This document shows positions 16,615-23,817 of a DNA stretch of 41,864 nucleotides, in pieces. Numbering within the stretch: the stretch's first letter is position 1; every line of letters begins with the position of its first letter. The position numbers and the translations under genes are program-made. Below the pieces are notes generated by a model. That model saw only the letters and a list, made by a program, of their open reading frames with translations, did no database searches and was not told the origin of the DNA. Source of the DNA: JBCAWW01 sp039024315 (GTDB lineage: Bacteria > Bacteroidota > Bacteroidia > J057); contig JBCCQN010000051.1 of assembly GCA_039024315.1 (NCBI GenBank), positions 1 to 41,864 of the forward strand, read 5' to 3'.

Positions 16615-17259
16615 TTATTTGGGCAGCTTGTCGCAGACACACCTAATGTAAAATTTACGGCCTTGTTGGCTAATGTCCCCATGCTTATGGATATGGCTTT
16701 TGCCCCAACGGATGTGCCAATGGTACGCTTGATCGTCTAACCAATATGAGCTGGAGATGCCCTTTTGACTAAACTGAGAGGGACGATCAGGGGAGCCATA
16801 TTCGTCTTTTCTTCCGCCGGGCAGAACGCTTAACCCTAATTCGTTGGTCGCATCGGCAAACTCTTCTCCCTGCCACTCCTCAGGCACGATGATTTTGGCT
16901 GCTTTACGGCTTTTCATAGTCTTACGCAGGCTTTTCCATTGCTTTACGCTGGGAAGCTTCCAACCATCGGGACAGGCGATTTGGGCATCAGTATAGGAAT
17001 ACAGACGACCATATTTTGCACAGTTTTCAGCAAGTCCCTCATAGCATTCAGATTGAGGTGCCTCGTAATCGAGATTCTCTTTGAACCAAAAAAGTTCATC
17101 GATTTTAAGGATTTTGTAGCTTTTTCCATCCCTTGCGTCAACGATCTGCTCTATGAGTTGTGGCTTATGTTCTTCTCGCCTTATTGTCTGAGTTGCCAGA
17201 AGCACACTGCCAAGGCAGAAAAACATAAGCAGGAGAATACGCACAGCTAAATTTTGCAT
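16615..17259 (-). CDS. secreted FISUMP-domain protein
   Basis: 214 residues from the ATG at 17259. A signal peptide (positively charged MQNLAVR start, hydrophobic 7-22) is followed by a Fibrobacter major-paralogous domain: DGKSYKILKI at the start, WFKENLDY, GRLYSYTDAQIACPDGWKLPS in the middle, and a C-terminal FYIRCV. The domain is common in surface or secreted proteins of Bacteroidota and its role is unknown. There is no lipobox Cys at the cleavage site. Only 22 bp separate its start from the divergent methyltransferase start, so both promoters must lie inside the opposite gene or be very compact. A GCGTTC hairpin lies at 16814-16832. Confidence 0.87.
   Translation of the reverse strand: MQNLAVRILLLMFFCLGSVLLATQTIRREEHKPQLIEQIVDARDGKSYKILKIDELFWFKENLDYEAPQSECYEGLAENCAKYGRLYSYTDAQIACPDGWKLPSVKQWKSLRKTMKSRKAAKIIVPEEWQGEEFADATNELGLSVLPGGRKDEYGSPDRPSQFSQKGISSSYWLDDQAYHWHIRWGKSHIHKHGDISQQGRKFYIRCVCDKLPK
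16814..16832 (-). repeat. TAAGCGTTC hairpin, stem CTGC/GCGG (one wobble), loop CCG
   Basis: Exact nine-base head at 16824-16832 on the minus strand. Sense in the FISUMP gene, encoding LSVLPGG, nearly the same peptide as the copy in the TerC gene. Confidence 0.55.
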
Positions 17260-17281
17260 CTTATTGTTCAAGCCTTTTAAA

Positions 17282-18106
17282 ATGAATCTATACGACGCTG
17301 ACCACATTCGCAATTTTTATGACCGCTACGCTGAGGCAGAAACCCAGCGTTGGGACAAATCTCCCGTGGAACAAGTCAAGCAATACGTACATCGCTTTCA
17401 TCTCGATGCAAATGTGAAGGCCGGCGATAAAGTACTAGAATTAGGTGCAGGCACGGGAATTTTTACTGAACAATTGGCAGCTATCACGGATGATTTGACC
17501 ATTACAGATATCTCCCCCGTACAATTGGCGCTCAACCAAAAGCGAGGCAAAACATTGGGTTATGGAGAGAAAGTAAGCCAGTGGGGTCTAGCCGACATCA
17601 CTGATTTAAAGCATTTTACCGACGACACCTATGATGTAGTGCTATGTTATGGTGGTCCGCTTAGTTATGTATTTGAAAAGAAGCACCAAGCCTTGGCGGA
17701 GATCAAACGCGTCCTCAAGCCGGGCGGTAAAGCGCTCATCAGTGTCATGAATCTTTGGGGTACGGTCCATCAATATTTGACGGCTATTATGTTGGAGGTT
17801 TCTCCTGCGGAGAACGAAAAGGTCATGCGTACGGGTAATCTCCATCCGTCTAGTTTTACCCCTTCTGATCATCACTGCCATATGTTTAGAGCAGAGGAGT
17901 TGAAAGGGGATTTGGATCAAGCAGGCTTCGAGATACTAAGCCTTTCGGCCTCGAATTGTATCTCGGCTATGCGGGCTGATGATCTCCCTGAGATAAAAAA
18001 AGATGCAGAGAAATGGCAGTATTTCCTAGATTTGGAGATCAGAGCCTGTCAATCGCCAGGAATGATCGAATCCGGTACGCATTTGATTGCCGTGGTCCAA
18101 AAATAA
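17282..18106 (+). CDS. SAM-dependent class I methyltransferase
   Basis: 274 residues. SAM-binding motif I is VLELGAGTGIFTE (51-63), followed by an acidic motif II region (LTITDISPVQLALNQ), motif III around YDVVLCYGG and the post-motif ALAEIKRVLKPGGKALISV. Substrate unknown; the Methyltransf_11/25 type includes small-molecule and quinone methylases. The ATG at 17282 is chosen over one at 17264, which would add six residues and nearly abut the divergent gene. The hemW start follows the stop by 10 bp, suggesting an operon. An antisense TCGTTC-type hairpin lies at 17801-17817. Confidence 0.9.
   Translation: MNLYDADHIRNFYDRYAEAETQRWDKSPVEQVKQYVHRFHLDANVKAGDKVLELGAGTGIFTEQLAAITDDLTITDISPVQLALNQKRGKTLGYGEKVSQWGLADITDLKHFTDDTYDVVLCYGGPLSYVFEKKHQALAEIKRVLKPGGKALISVMNLWGTVHQYLTAIMLEVSPAENEKVMRTGNLHPSSFTPSDHHCHMFRAEELKGDLDQAGFEILSLSASNCISAMRADDLPEIKKDAEKWQYFLDLEIRACQSPGMIESGTHLIAVVQK
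17801..17817 (-). repeat. TCGTTC hairpin variant, stem TCTCC/GGAGA, loop GCA
   Basis: Perfect 5-bp stem. Antisense in the methyltransferase gene. Confidence 0.55.
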
Positions 18107-18116
18107 GGAAAACTAT

Positions 18117-19259
18117 ATGTCCCAAAGTCAGGGCGGAATTTACGTACACATCCCCTATTGCCGGCAGGCCTGCGTCTATTGTGATTTTCACTTTATGACC
18201 AATCTGCGCAATAAGGCGGAGATGCTTGAAGCCATGGCTTGGGAGGCAAAAGAGCATCGAAATTTCTTTGGGGGGCAATTCCCGCTGGGAACGCTCTACT
18301 TTGGTGGTGGTACGCCCAGTGTGCTGAGTCCGGAGGAGCTAGAGACTTTCTTGGTAGTCCTGCGAGAGAATTATACGTTTGCCGAAGGGGTAGAAGTTAC
18401 GCTCGAAGCCAATCCCGACGATTTGGATCTGCACTACTTGCAAGCGATCCGGGCCTTAGGTATCAATCGCTTGAGCATAGGGGTACAATCGTTCCGCGCA
18501 GCGGACCTCCAATGGATGAACCGCTCACATACAGCAGAGCAAGCCTTGAGTTGTATTACTGACGCCCAAAAGACAGGTTTTGACAATATTAGCATCGATT
18601 TGATTTTTGGGCTACCGGACTCTGACATAAGCATTTGGCAATCCCAATTGGAGCAAGCAGCAGCATTGGGCGTGACTCATTTATCGCTCTACGCTTTGAC
18701 GGTGGAAGAACGCACCGCGCTGGCTCATCAGGTCAAGCAAGGGCAAACGCGCATCCCGGACGATCCGCTTTTTACGGAGCAGTTTTTGTTTGCCCACGAA
18801 AAGCTAGAAGCGGCTGGTTATGAGCATTATGAGCTTTCTAACTATGCCAAGCCCGGCTATCGCTCTCAGCACAATAGCGCCTATTGGCAAGGGAAACCTT
18901 ATTTAGGGATTGGGCCTTCGGCTCATAGTTTTGATGGCCAAACTCGCCATTGGAACATTGCCCATAATCAGAAGTACATCCAAGCGTTCCGCGAAGCGGC
19001 CTCCCCCATAGCCGAAAGCGAAACCCTCAGTGTCAAAGACCGCTACCATGAGTATATCATGACCCAAGTCCGTAAAAAGGAAGGGATCGATATGCAGCAT
19101 ATTGAGGCGGAGTTTGTAACGAATTGGCAGGCGCTTTTTGGCCCCTACATCGGGGAACTCATGGCCGAAGGTCTTATGACTCGCAAAGAGAATTGGCTGG
19201 CCTTGACGCCGCTTGGTTGGATGCTCTCGGACGAGATAACAAGGGAGTTGTTTGTGTGA
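18117..19259 (+). CDS. hemW: radical SAM heme chaperone HemW (coproporphyrinogen oxidase-like)
   Basis: 380 residues. The radical-SAM cluster motif is C15-x3-C19-x2-C22 in the typical HIPYC..CxYCDF context, followed by LYFGGGTPS, VTLEANPDD, RLSIGVQSF and GIGPSAHSF. The length and the CxxxCxxCDF context fit HemW, which delivers heme to respiratory enzymes, rather than the longer oxygen-independent oxidase HemN. The ATG at 18117 has a weak AAGGAAAA upstream; the longer frame to 18087 would overlap the methyltransferase. Three GCGTTC-type hairpins lie inside the gene (18279, 18489, 18984), the densest cluster in the window. Bases 18936-18999 are duplicated at 19865-19928. Confidence 0.94.
   Translation: MSQSQGGIYVHIPYCRQACVYCDFHFMTNLRNKAEMLEAMAWEAKEHRNFFGGQFPLGTLYFGGGTPSVLSPEELETFLVVLRENYTFAEGVEVTLEANPDDLDLHYLQAIRALGINRLSIGVQSFRAADLQWMNRSHTAEQALSCITDAQKTGFDNISIDLIFGLPDSDISIWQSQLEQAAALGVTHLSLYALTVEERTALAHQVKQGQTRIPDDPLFTEQFLFAHEKLEAAGYEHYELSNYAKPGYRSQHNSAYWQGKPYLGIGPSAHSFDGQTRHWNIAHNQKYIQAFREAASPIAESETLSVKDRYHEYIMTQVRKKEGIDMQHIEAEFVTNWQALFGPYIGELMAEGLMTRKENWLALTPLGWMLSDEITRELFV
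18279..18294 (-). repeat. GCGTTC hairpin, stem TTCCC/GGGAA, loop AGC
   Basis: Perfect 5-bp stem, antisense in hemW. Confidence 0.55.
18489..18504 (+). repeat. TCGTTC hairpin variant, stem CCGC/GCGG, loop GCA
   Basis: Sense in hemW directly after GVQS, coding for FRAAD, a position that varies among HemW proteins. Confidence 0.6.
18984..18999 (+). repeat. GCGTTC hairpin, stem CCGC/GCGG, loop GAA
   Basis: Sense in hemW. Its last base (18999) is also the last base of the 64-bp block copied to 19865-19928. Confidence 0.65.
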
Positions 19260-19314
19260 ATACCGTCACCCAATCCTTGAATAATGCGTATATTAGAATA
19301 AATGATCTTCATTT

Positions 19315-19563
19315 ATGTCTTCTTCTCAATTACTACAAAAAATATCCTCACTAACAGAAGCAGTCCAATCTCAATTGTTAGACTACATCGAGTTTTTGTT
19401 ATTGAAATATCAGGATGAGGAAAATTCGGTAATAGCAGAGGGAGAATTGAGCGATTATGGCAAAAAGTTTTTAGAAAAGCGCCTCCAGGATGCGGAAGAA
19501 GGAGACAGTTGGCAAAATGTAAAACAGCGCCTCTACCGCAGGAAAAATTGGGAAGAGCTTTGA
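19315..19563 (+). CDS. DUF2281-like putative antitoxin
   Basis: 82 residues, acidic. Residues 6-30 (LLQKISSLTEAVQSQLLDYIEFLLLKY) match the helical start of DUF2281/VapB-like addiction-module proteins. The middle is variable and the C-terminus (RLYRRKNWEEL) would normally wrap its toxin. The frame of a ParE/RelE-type toxin remnant follows immediately. The gene lies 55 bp after hemW. The antitoxin itself looks intact; whether it is expressed is unknown. Confidence 0.72.
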   Translation: MSSSQLLQKISSLTEAVQSQLLDYIEFLLLKYQDEENSVIAEGELSDYGKKFLEKRLQDAEEGDSWQNVKQRLYRRKNWEEL

Positions 19564-19763
19564 GATTAGAGGAAGCCTTATCAATTATCGAAAACACTCC
19601 TCAAGGCTTTGCGATGGTATATCGTGAAGTGCGGCATTACCCTCTTAAGCAATTTCCATATTCTATTTTCTATCGAATAAGCGAAACAAAGCAACAGGTT
19701 CAAATCCTTGCTATAGTGAATCAAAGTCGTGGACAAGGTTTTTGGCAAATGCGTATCTCTTAA
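19509..19763 (+). pseudogene. N-terminally truncated ParE/RelE-family toxin
   Basis: From about 19564 the frame encodes EEALSIIENTPQGFA, then VREVRHYPLKQFPYSIFYRI and VQILAIVNQSRGQGFW, the second half of a ParE/RelE toxin fold (core strands and C-terminal strand). The usual first 40-45 residues, with the strand and two helices, are missing. The only upstream ATG in frame (19509) is inside the antitoxin gene and reads out-of-frame antitoxin sequence. A deletion that joined the antitoxin end to mid-toxin is the simplest reading. The product is probably inactive. Confidence 0.7.
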
Positions 19764-19813
19764 AGACTAAGAATCTATTCCCCACTTTTTTTCTAGAATG
19801 CCTTTACGTTCCC

Positions 19814-19872
19814 AAACATCCCATTAAAATAGGACTGACCTATGCTTGGATATTCCTAAGTTGCGGCCAAAC
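19814..19872 (+). repeat. 59-bp repeat, copy A
   Basis: Matches 22395-22453 with three mismatches in 59 bases (counted by eye). It is followed here by a copied hemW segment that overlaps its last eight bases (GGCCAAAC). No coding role seen. Confidence 0.75.
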
Positions 19873-19928
19873 CCGCCATTGGAACATCGCCCACAATCAG
19901 AAGTACATCCAAGCGTTCCGTGAAGCGG
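19865..19928 (+). pseudogene. 64-bp duplicated fragment of hemW
   Basis: Matches 18936-18999 in 60 of 64 positions, in the same orientation, and keeps the hemW reading frame (GQTRHWNIAHNQKY then IQAFREA). It ends exactly at the last base of a GCGTTC hairpin. Not a functional gene. Confidence 0.85.
19913..19928 (+). repeat. GCGTTC hairpin, stem CCGT/GCGG (one wobble), loop GAA
   Basis: The copy carried by the hemW fragment. One C-to-T change relative to the hemW original turns a C-G pair into a T-G wobble. Confidence 0.55.
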
Positions 19929-19960
19929 TAAACCAAACAAGGCTAGCAAACCCTTGACTA

Positions 19961-20860
19961 CTAAGGCAAGATGGATAAGGGATCAATAGCTGTAACTTCT
20001 CGTCCATTGCTACTCACTCGAATTACATATGAATCATTACCTAAAAGCGCCGGCAGCTGAGCCACAATCTTCTCCTTTGTACTGCTAATAATGCTCAAGC
20101 TTTCGTTATCAAGCCATACTTGATTATTTGCCATAATCTTAGAAAAGCCCTCTCCAATGATTTCGATTCTGGCACCTTTGGGGGCAGGATTTGGCGAAAT
20201 TTGATCAATGACGGGCTTAGCAATCGCTAGCCTCCTACTATCAAGTGTAGGTGCCCCATCGGAGATCAATCTCAGCTCAGCGGTATCGCTCATGATTTCT
20301 TCAGGAACTACAATAACAATTTCTTCTACTCTGTAGCTTATCTGGCCTGCCAAAATATCATTGAGATAAACTTCATTTTGTTCAAATCGACTACTAAATC
20401 CGGTGCCTTGGATAATGAGATTTTCGCCTCTAGTGGCGATTTCGGGACTAATATTGGTGATGATAGGTTGATTGCCTCCTCTCCCGATAAATCTTTGTTC
20501 CTCACTGATAATAAGATGCTCGGCGGTGCGACAATAGGCTCGGACATAAAACTCATGGCCTGCAGTAAGCGCGTAAGTAATTTTACCCGAGAACCCACTC
20601 CCATTTTCAGTCAATTGAGCTTCAACTTGATTGGCATCTTCAATATTATCGATGGGAAAACCATCCCAATAAAAGCCCAGTTCCGTAATCGCTTGGGTGC
20701 CTTCTTGAATGATGGTGGCATTGAAAACGAATTCGTTAAAACTAATCGTTTCCACAGGCAGAGTAAGTATCTTGGGATACGCCTGTACCCTAATCTCAGT
20801 AGTACAACTAGTACTCAACAAAACGATTAAGCAAATCCATTGGAGCCATTGATGCTGCAT
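19961..20860 (-). CDS. lipoprotein with two IPT/TIG domains
   Basis: 299 residues from the ATG at 20860. A lipoprotein signal with lipobox LLSTSC predicts attachment to a membrane. Residues about 20-125 resemble a fibronectin-III-like module typical of Bacteroidota surface lipoproteins (ITELGFYWDG, then GKITYALTAGHEFYVRAY). Two IPT/TIG modules follow: ITNISPEIATRGENLIIQGTGF and IDQISPNPAPKGARIEIIGEGF. Such proteins are often glycan- or protein-binding surface lipoproteins; the ligand is unknown. The longer frame to 20974 would overlap the upstream gene, so the shorter start is chosen. It lies 19 bp behind the beta-barrel gene. Confidence 0.82.
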   Translation of the reverse strand: MQHQWLQWICLIVLLSTSCTTEIRVQAYPKILTLPVETISFNEFVFNATIIQEGTQAITELGFYWDGFPIDNIEDANQVEAQLTENGSGFSGKITYALTAGHEFYVRAYCRTAEHLIISEEQRFIGRGGNQPIITNISPEIATRGENLIIQGTGFSSRFEQNEVYLNDILAGQISYRVEEIVIVVPEEIMSDTAELRLISDGAPTLDSRRLAIAKPVIDQISPNPAPKGARIEIIGEGFSKIMANNQVWLDNESLSIISSTKEKIVAQLPALLGNDSYVIRVSSNGREVTAIDPLSILP

Positions 20861-20879
20861 AAAATTGGGTTTATCAATC

Positions 20880-22094
20880 TTACTTAAAAAATAAACTAAA
20901 GGCGATTCTTGTTTCGATTTGTTGATTAAAATTTCGCCCTTCAGTTCTAATTCGGTTTCCAGAAGTGCCGACATAAGCGCCTAATTCGAGCCCAACTCTA
21001 TTTCGTTTGAAAATTTGAAGCCCAGCCCCTAATTCTAGGCCAATATCTCTCGGCAAATCATTAAGTAATAACTCCTGGGCGACTGCCACGGTTTGCTCGT
21101 CCAAATCTTCAATATGTTGAGTGTTGATTTGAGTAGAGCGGAAGAACAGTTTTCGATTGGTAGCAAGGTCCACGAAAGTGGGAATTTTGCCAACTTGAAT
21201 ATAACGCCTTAGTCCGAAGATTAGTCCAAGCCCCAACCGATCTATTTCTAGATCATAGCGAACAGCTCTTTGGTTGGTAATCTCTTCAAAATATCCGATG
21301 GTCGAGTACGCATGGTAATGTGCCTCCACTCTGATCAAGTATGGAAAATGTGCGATATTGGGATTAAAAAGCAGTTGTATCCCAAAATGGCCACGAAATA
21401 ATTGAGGCAAATCGATACCTGAATAAGAGGCCAAAATTGGGACATTCAGTACATCTATCCGATCATATTGCCCAGCAGCAATAAGTCCAAAGCTGCCCTT
21501 GACTCCGGGTTGGTCTTTTTTATAAATATGAAAAGGTAAAGCTTGGCAGAGGTGATAATCCTCAAGCAGTTTCTGAATCTCAGAAATAGAGTTATTAACA
21601 GGCTTATCAAGCCGGGCCATTTTCTCACAATACCTAATTTCGTTGAAGATAATTTCAGTAAGCTCTGGATCTACTTGACTGTAAAGCTGCTCATTTTTCT
21701 TGATGAGCTTTTCTTCCATAGGGAGTTCAAGTAGTTTTTCTTTGCGATTACTCCACAAAAAATAACGGTTTTTGTATAGAAAAAGGCTCGCTTCTCCTTC
21801 AAATAAACAACGCATAAAGACTGCTTGACCTTCTTCGGGTAGGATAAAGGATTGATACTTCCATTTGGGTAGCAAACCATAGGCTTCTACTTCAGCAGCA
21901 TTATAATCTTGAAAAGTAGCCGCCGAATCAGCTCGAAAAGTACAACGTTCATATTTGGGGTTTTGCAATTGCACCTGCACTTCTCCCCAAATGGTATCTC
22001 CTTGGATGAGCACGAAGGCTTGAGCATTGGCAGCTAAACATAAACCATACAAAGCGAGCGTTAGTAAAGCTCTTCTTATTTGATTAATCTCCAT
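20880..22094 (-). CDS. secreted protein with probable C-terminal outer-membrane beta-barrel
   Basis: 404 residues from ATG 22094 (ten more if 22124 is used). A signal peptide (LLTLALYGLCLAANAQA) is followed by an N-terminal domain of about 110 residues (VLIQGDTIWGEVQVQ) and a helical linker. The C-terminal half has alternating hydrophobic strands such as GHFGIQLLFNP, RLGLGLIFGLRRYIQ, IGLELGAGLQIFKRNRVGLELGAY, and a terminal aromatic strand (AFSLFFK), the usual end of an outer-membrane barrel. No specific family was recognised. It sits between the small secreted gene (upstream, 33-bp gap from its stop) and the IPT lipoprotein, suggesting a three-gene surface unit. Confidence 0.75.
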   Translation of the reverse strand: MEINQIRRALLTLALYGLCLAANAQAFVLIQGDTIWGEVQVQLQNPKYERCTFRADSAATFQDYNAAEVEAYGLLPKWKYQSFILPEEGQAVFMRCLFEGEASLFLYKNRYFLWSNRKEKLLELPMEEKLIKKNEQLYSQVDPELTEIIFNEIRYCEKMARLDKPVNNSISEIQKLLEDYHLCQALPFHIYKKDQPGVKGSFGLIAAGQYDRIDVLNVPILASYSGIDLPQLFRGHFGIQLLFNPNIAHFPYLIRVEAHYHAYSTIGYFEEITNQRAVRYDLEIDRLGLGLIFGLRRYIQVGKIPTFVDLATNRKLFFRSTQINTQHIEDLDEQTVAVAQELLLNDLPRDIGLELGAGLQIFKRNRVGLELGAYVGTSGNRIRTEGRNFNQQIETRIAFSLFFK

Positions 22095-22127
22095 TTTGGA
22101 AAGATTGATTGAGATTGTCATCATCGT

Positions 22128-22322
22128 CTAATCACCATCATATTGGCACAATGCCAAATAATCCCCACTATTCGCACAAGCCCTGAAGAAATAAGTTTTT
22201 CCTTTGTGTGTAAAGAAGAAGGTTTGCCCGGTAAAGCCAGTACTATATAGGGATTGTGCTTTTAAGCAGTTGGATATTGCCCCCAGAAATAAGGCCCAGA
22301 AACAAGCAAATTGTGCTTTCAT
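22128..22322 (-). CDS. small secreted protein, unknown function
   Basis: 64 residues from the ATG at 22322 (75 if 22355 is used). A signal peptide (MKAQFACFWALFLGAIS, cleavage after LKA) is followed by about 40 mature residues with aromatic-rich TFFFTHKGKTYFF and two Cys. It is likely the first gene of the cluster with the beta-barrel and IPT lipoprotein genes. The size makes the call uncertain, but the clean signal peptide and position favour a real gene. Confidence 0.5.
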   Translation of the reverse strand: MKAQFACFWALFLGAISNCLKAQSLYSTGFTGQTFFFTHKGKTYFFRACANSGDYLALCQYDGD

Positions 22323-22394
22323 CAGAAAAGGTAAAATTAGGTTTGTGCTTCTCAAAGCTAGCTTCTTATCCAGAGAGATTCAACTCAAATCTCT

Positions 22395-22453
22395 AAACAT
22401 CCCCTTAAAATAGGATTGACCTATGCTTGGATATTCCTAACTTGCGGCCAAAC
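22395..22453 (+). repeat. 59-bp repeat, copy B
   Basis: Same orientation as copy A at 19814-19872. It contains CTATGCTTGGATATTCCTAA and ends GCGGCCAAAC. After it the two copies diverge completely. Confidence 0.75.
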
Positions 22454-22457
22454 TCTT

Positions 22458-22582
22458 TTAAGTACAGAGTAGAAAGTATCCCGAAAGCTTTCGGGAGTAT
22501 GTAGTACCGAGAAAACAGGTTCCGCTAAACCTTATAGTCCAATTTCCTGAGGTCTTACTACTAAATACTGTTGTCTAAGTAC
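22458..22582 (-). repeat. intergenic repeat family, copy 4 (inverted)
   Basis: In reverse it begins GTACTTAGACAACAGTATTT and ends CTCTGTACTTAA, matching copy 1 closely. It includes the same palindrome CCCGAAAGCTTTCGGG at 22480-22495. Confidence 0.65.
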
Positions 22583-22673
22583 GCAAAAGAGTTGAATGAT
22601 TGATTTGTTGATGGATTGAATGGCCTAGTATCTATTCAAAAATTCAACACTTCAGGTACTCAACAATTTTACC

Positions 22674-23801
22674 ATGTCCCAGGCAGCTTCGGAAAATCCC
22701 TTTAATCTCCTTTACATCTTCCAGACCATCAAAAAGTACCTCGTGTATATCGCGATTGTGGTCGGAGTATCAGCGCTTTTGGCATTTATCTTGACTTTGC
22801 CTTTTATCTATAAGCCTGAGTTTAAGGCTAGTACCATCATTTATCCCAGCTCCGCTGAACGCTATGATGTGATCAATCTGTTTCACGATGAACCCATCCT
22901 CTTCCTCTATGGTACCTCTAAAGAAGTAGAGAAACTCGATAATACTGCCAATACTGAAGAAGTAAAGCTACACGTGATCGACTCCCTCAATCTTTGGGAT
23001 GCCTATGGCGTCGATCCTGAAAATGATGAGTCGCCTAAATACTATGTCTACCGCACCTATGATGGCAATGTATCCACCACTCAGGTTTCGGGCAATGGCT
23101 TGGAAATTACCGCTTATGACGTAGATCCAGAGCGTGCTGCAGCCATCGTCAATGTGATCGTCAAAAAAGTGGACGAAATCACCCACCGCATGGTAACCGA
23201 AAACAAAGAGGGCATCCTCAAGATGTACCAAAAAGGTTATCAAGAATTAGCGGAGCAATTAGCCCTATACACCGACTCCATCAGAGGCATTCGCCAAAAG
23301 TATAATGTCTTCAATACGGAGTATCAGACCCAAGCGCTGGTACAACAAGTCATGCAGGCAGAGGGAGAGCTGGCCGCTAAGCAGGCAACTCTAAGATCTG
23401 TCCTCAAAAATAGCGGCGATGGGCCACAAGCAGCAGGTCTACGATTGGAGGTAAGTGCCCTACGAAGCCGCGTTTACAGTCTTGTCAATAAAAACAGTGG
23501 TTCTTCCATCAATTTGGAGTCCTTTAGAGAAGGGCTTGACCAAGTGCTCGCGCTCGAAGAGTTGTGCGAATACCTCTCACGGGACCTTAAAGATGCGCGT
23601 GAAAAAGTTGAGTATCTCCAGATGATGGACGAAGCTAACTACACTACCCTCTTTATTCCAGAGTACGCGCAAGCGCCTGACAAAAAAGCTCGTCCGATCC
23701 GTTGGCTGATTTTGGTGGCTACTGTATTGATTTCCTCGCTCGTGAGCGTGATGGGTGCCATCTTAGCAGATAAATTGACTGGGGACGAAGTAGAAGCCTA
23801 G
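22674..23801 (+). CDS. Wzz-type polysaccharide chain-length/co-polymerase protein
   Basis: 375 residues with the Wzz layout: a cytoplasmic N-terminus, a membrane helix (about 19-44), a large periplasmic region with a long helical/coiled part (about 165-325), and a second helix near the end (347-365) preceded by a Pro-rich APDKKARPIRW motif. There is no C-terminal tyrosine kinase domain. It should help set the length of a surface polysaccharide at the inner membrane. The next gene is an O-antigen ligase-like protein only 7 bp away, supporting this. An antisense GCGTTC hairpin lies at 22847-22862. Confidence 0.88.
   Translation: MSQAASENPFNLLYIFQTIKKYLVYIAIVVGVSALLAFILTLPFIYKPEFKASTIIYPSSAERYDVINLFHDEPILFLYGTSKEVEKLDNTANTEEVKLHVIDSLNLWDAYGVDPENDESPKYYVYRTYDGNVSTTQVSGNGLEITAYDVDPERAAAIVNVIVKKVDEITHRMVTENKEGILKMYQKGYQELAEQLALYTDSIRGIRQKYNVFNTEYQTQALVQQVMQAEGELAAKQATLRSVLKNSGDGPQAAGLRLEVSALRSRVYSLVNKNSGSSINLESFREGLDQVLALEELCEYLSRDLKDAREKVEYLQMMDEANYTTLFIPEYAQAPDKKARPIRWLILVATVLISSLVSVMGAILADKLTGDEVEA
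22847..22862 (-). repeat. GCGTTC hairpin, stem CAGC/GCTG, loop GGA
   Basis: Perfect stem, antisense in the Wzz-like gene. Confidence 0.6.
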
Positions 23802-23817
23802 ACGTTCGATGGAATCG
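23802..23817 (+). repeat. ACGTTC hairpin variant over a start codon, stem CGAT/ATCG, loop GGA
   Basis: The ligase ATG (23809-23811) occupies the end of the stem and the first loop base. If formed in mRNA it could hinder or mark initiation. Confidence 0.5.

Larger units (their letters stand above)
22323..22673. other. 351-bp spacer made mostly of repeats
   Basis: Holds 59-bp repeat copy B (22395-22453) and, 4 bp later, an inverted intergenic-family copy (22458-22582). About 90 bp of AT-rich sequence then precedes the Wzz gene. No gene and no clear TAnnTTTG promoter were found. Confidence 0.65.

Noticed and set aside
20378..20830. A 150-residue plus-strand frame
   Set aside because: Antisense to the IPT lipoprotein, which has a signal peptide, lipobox and domains; no support for the opposite frame.
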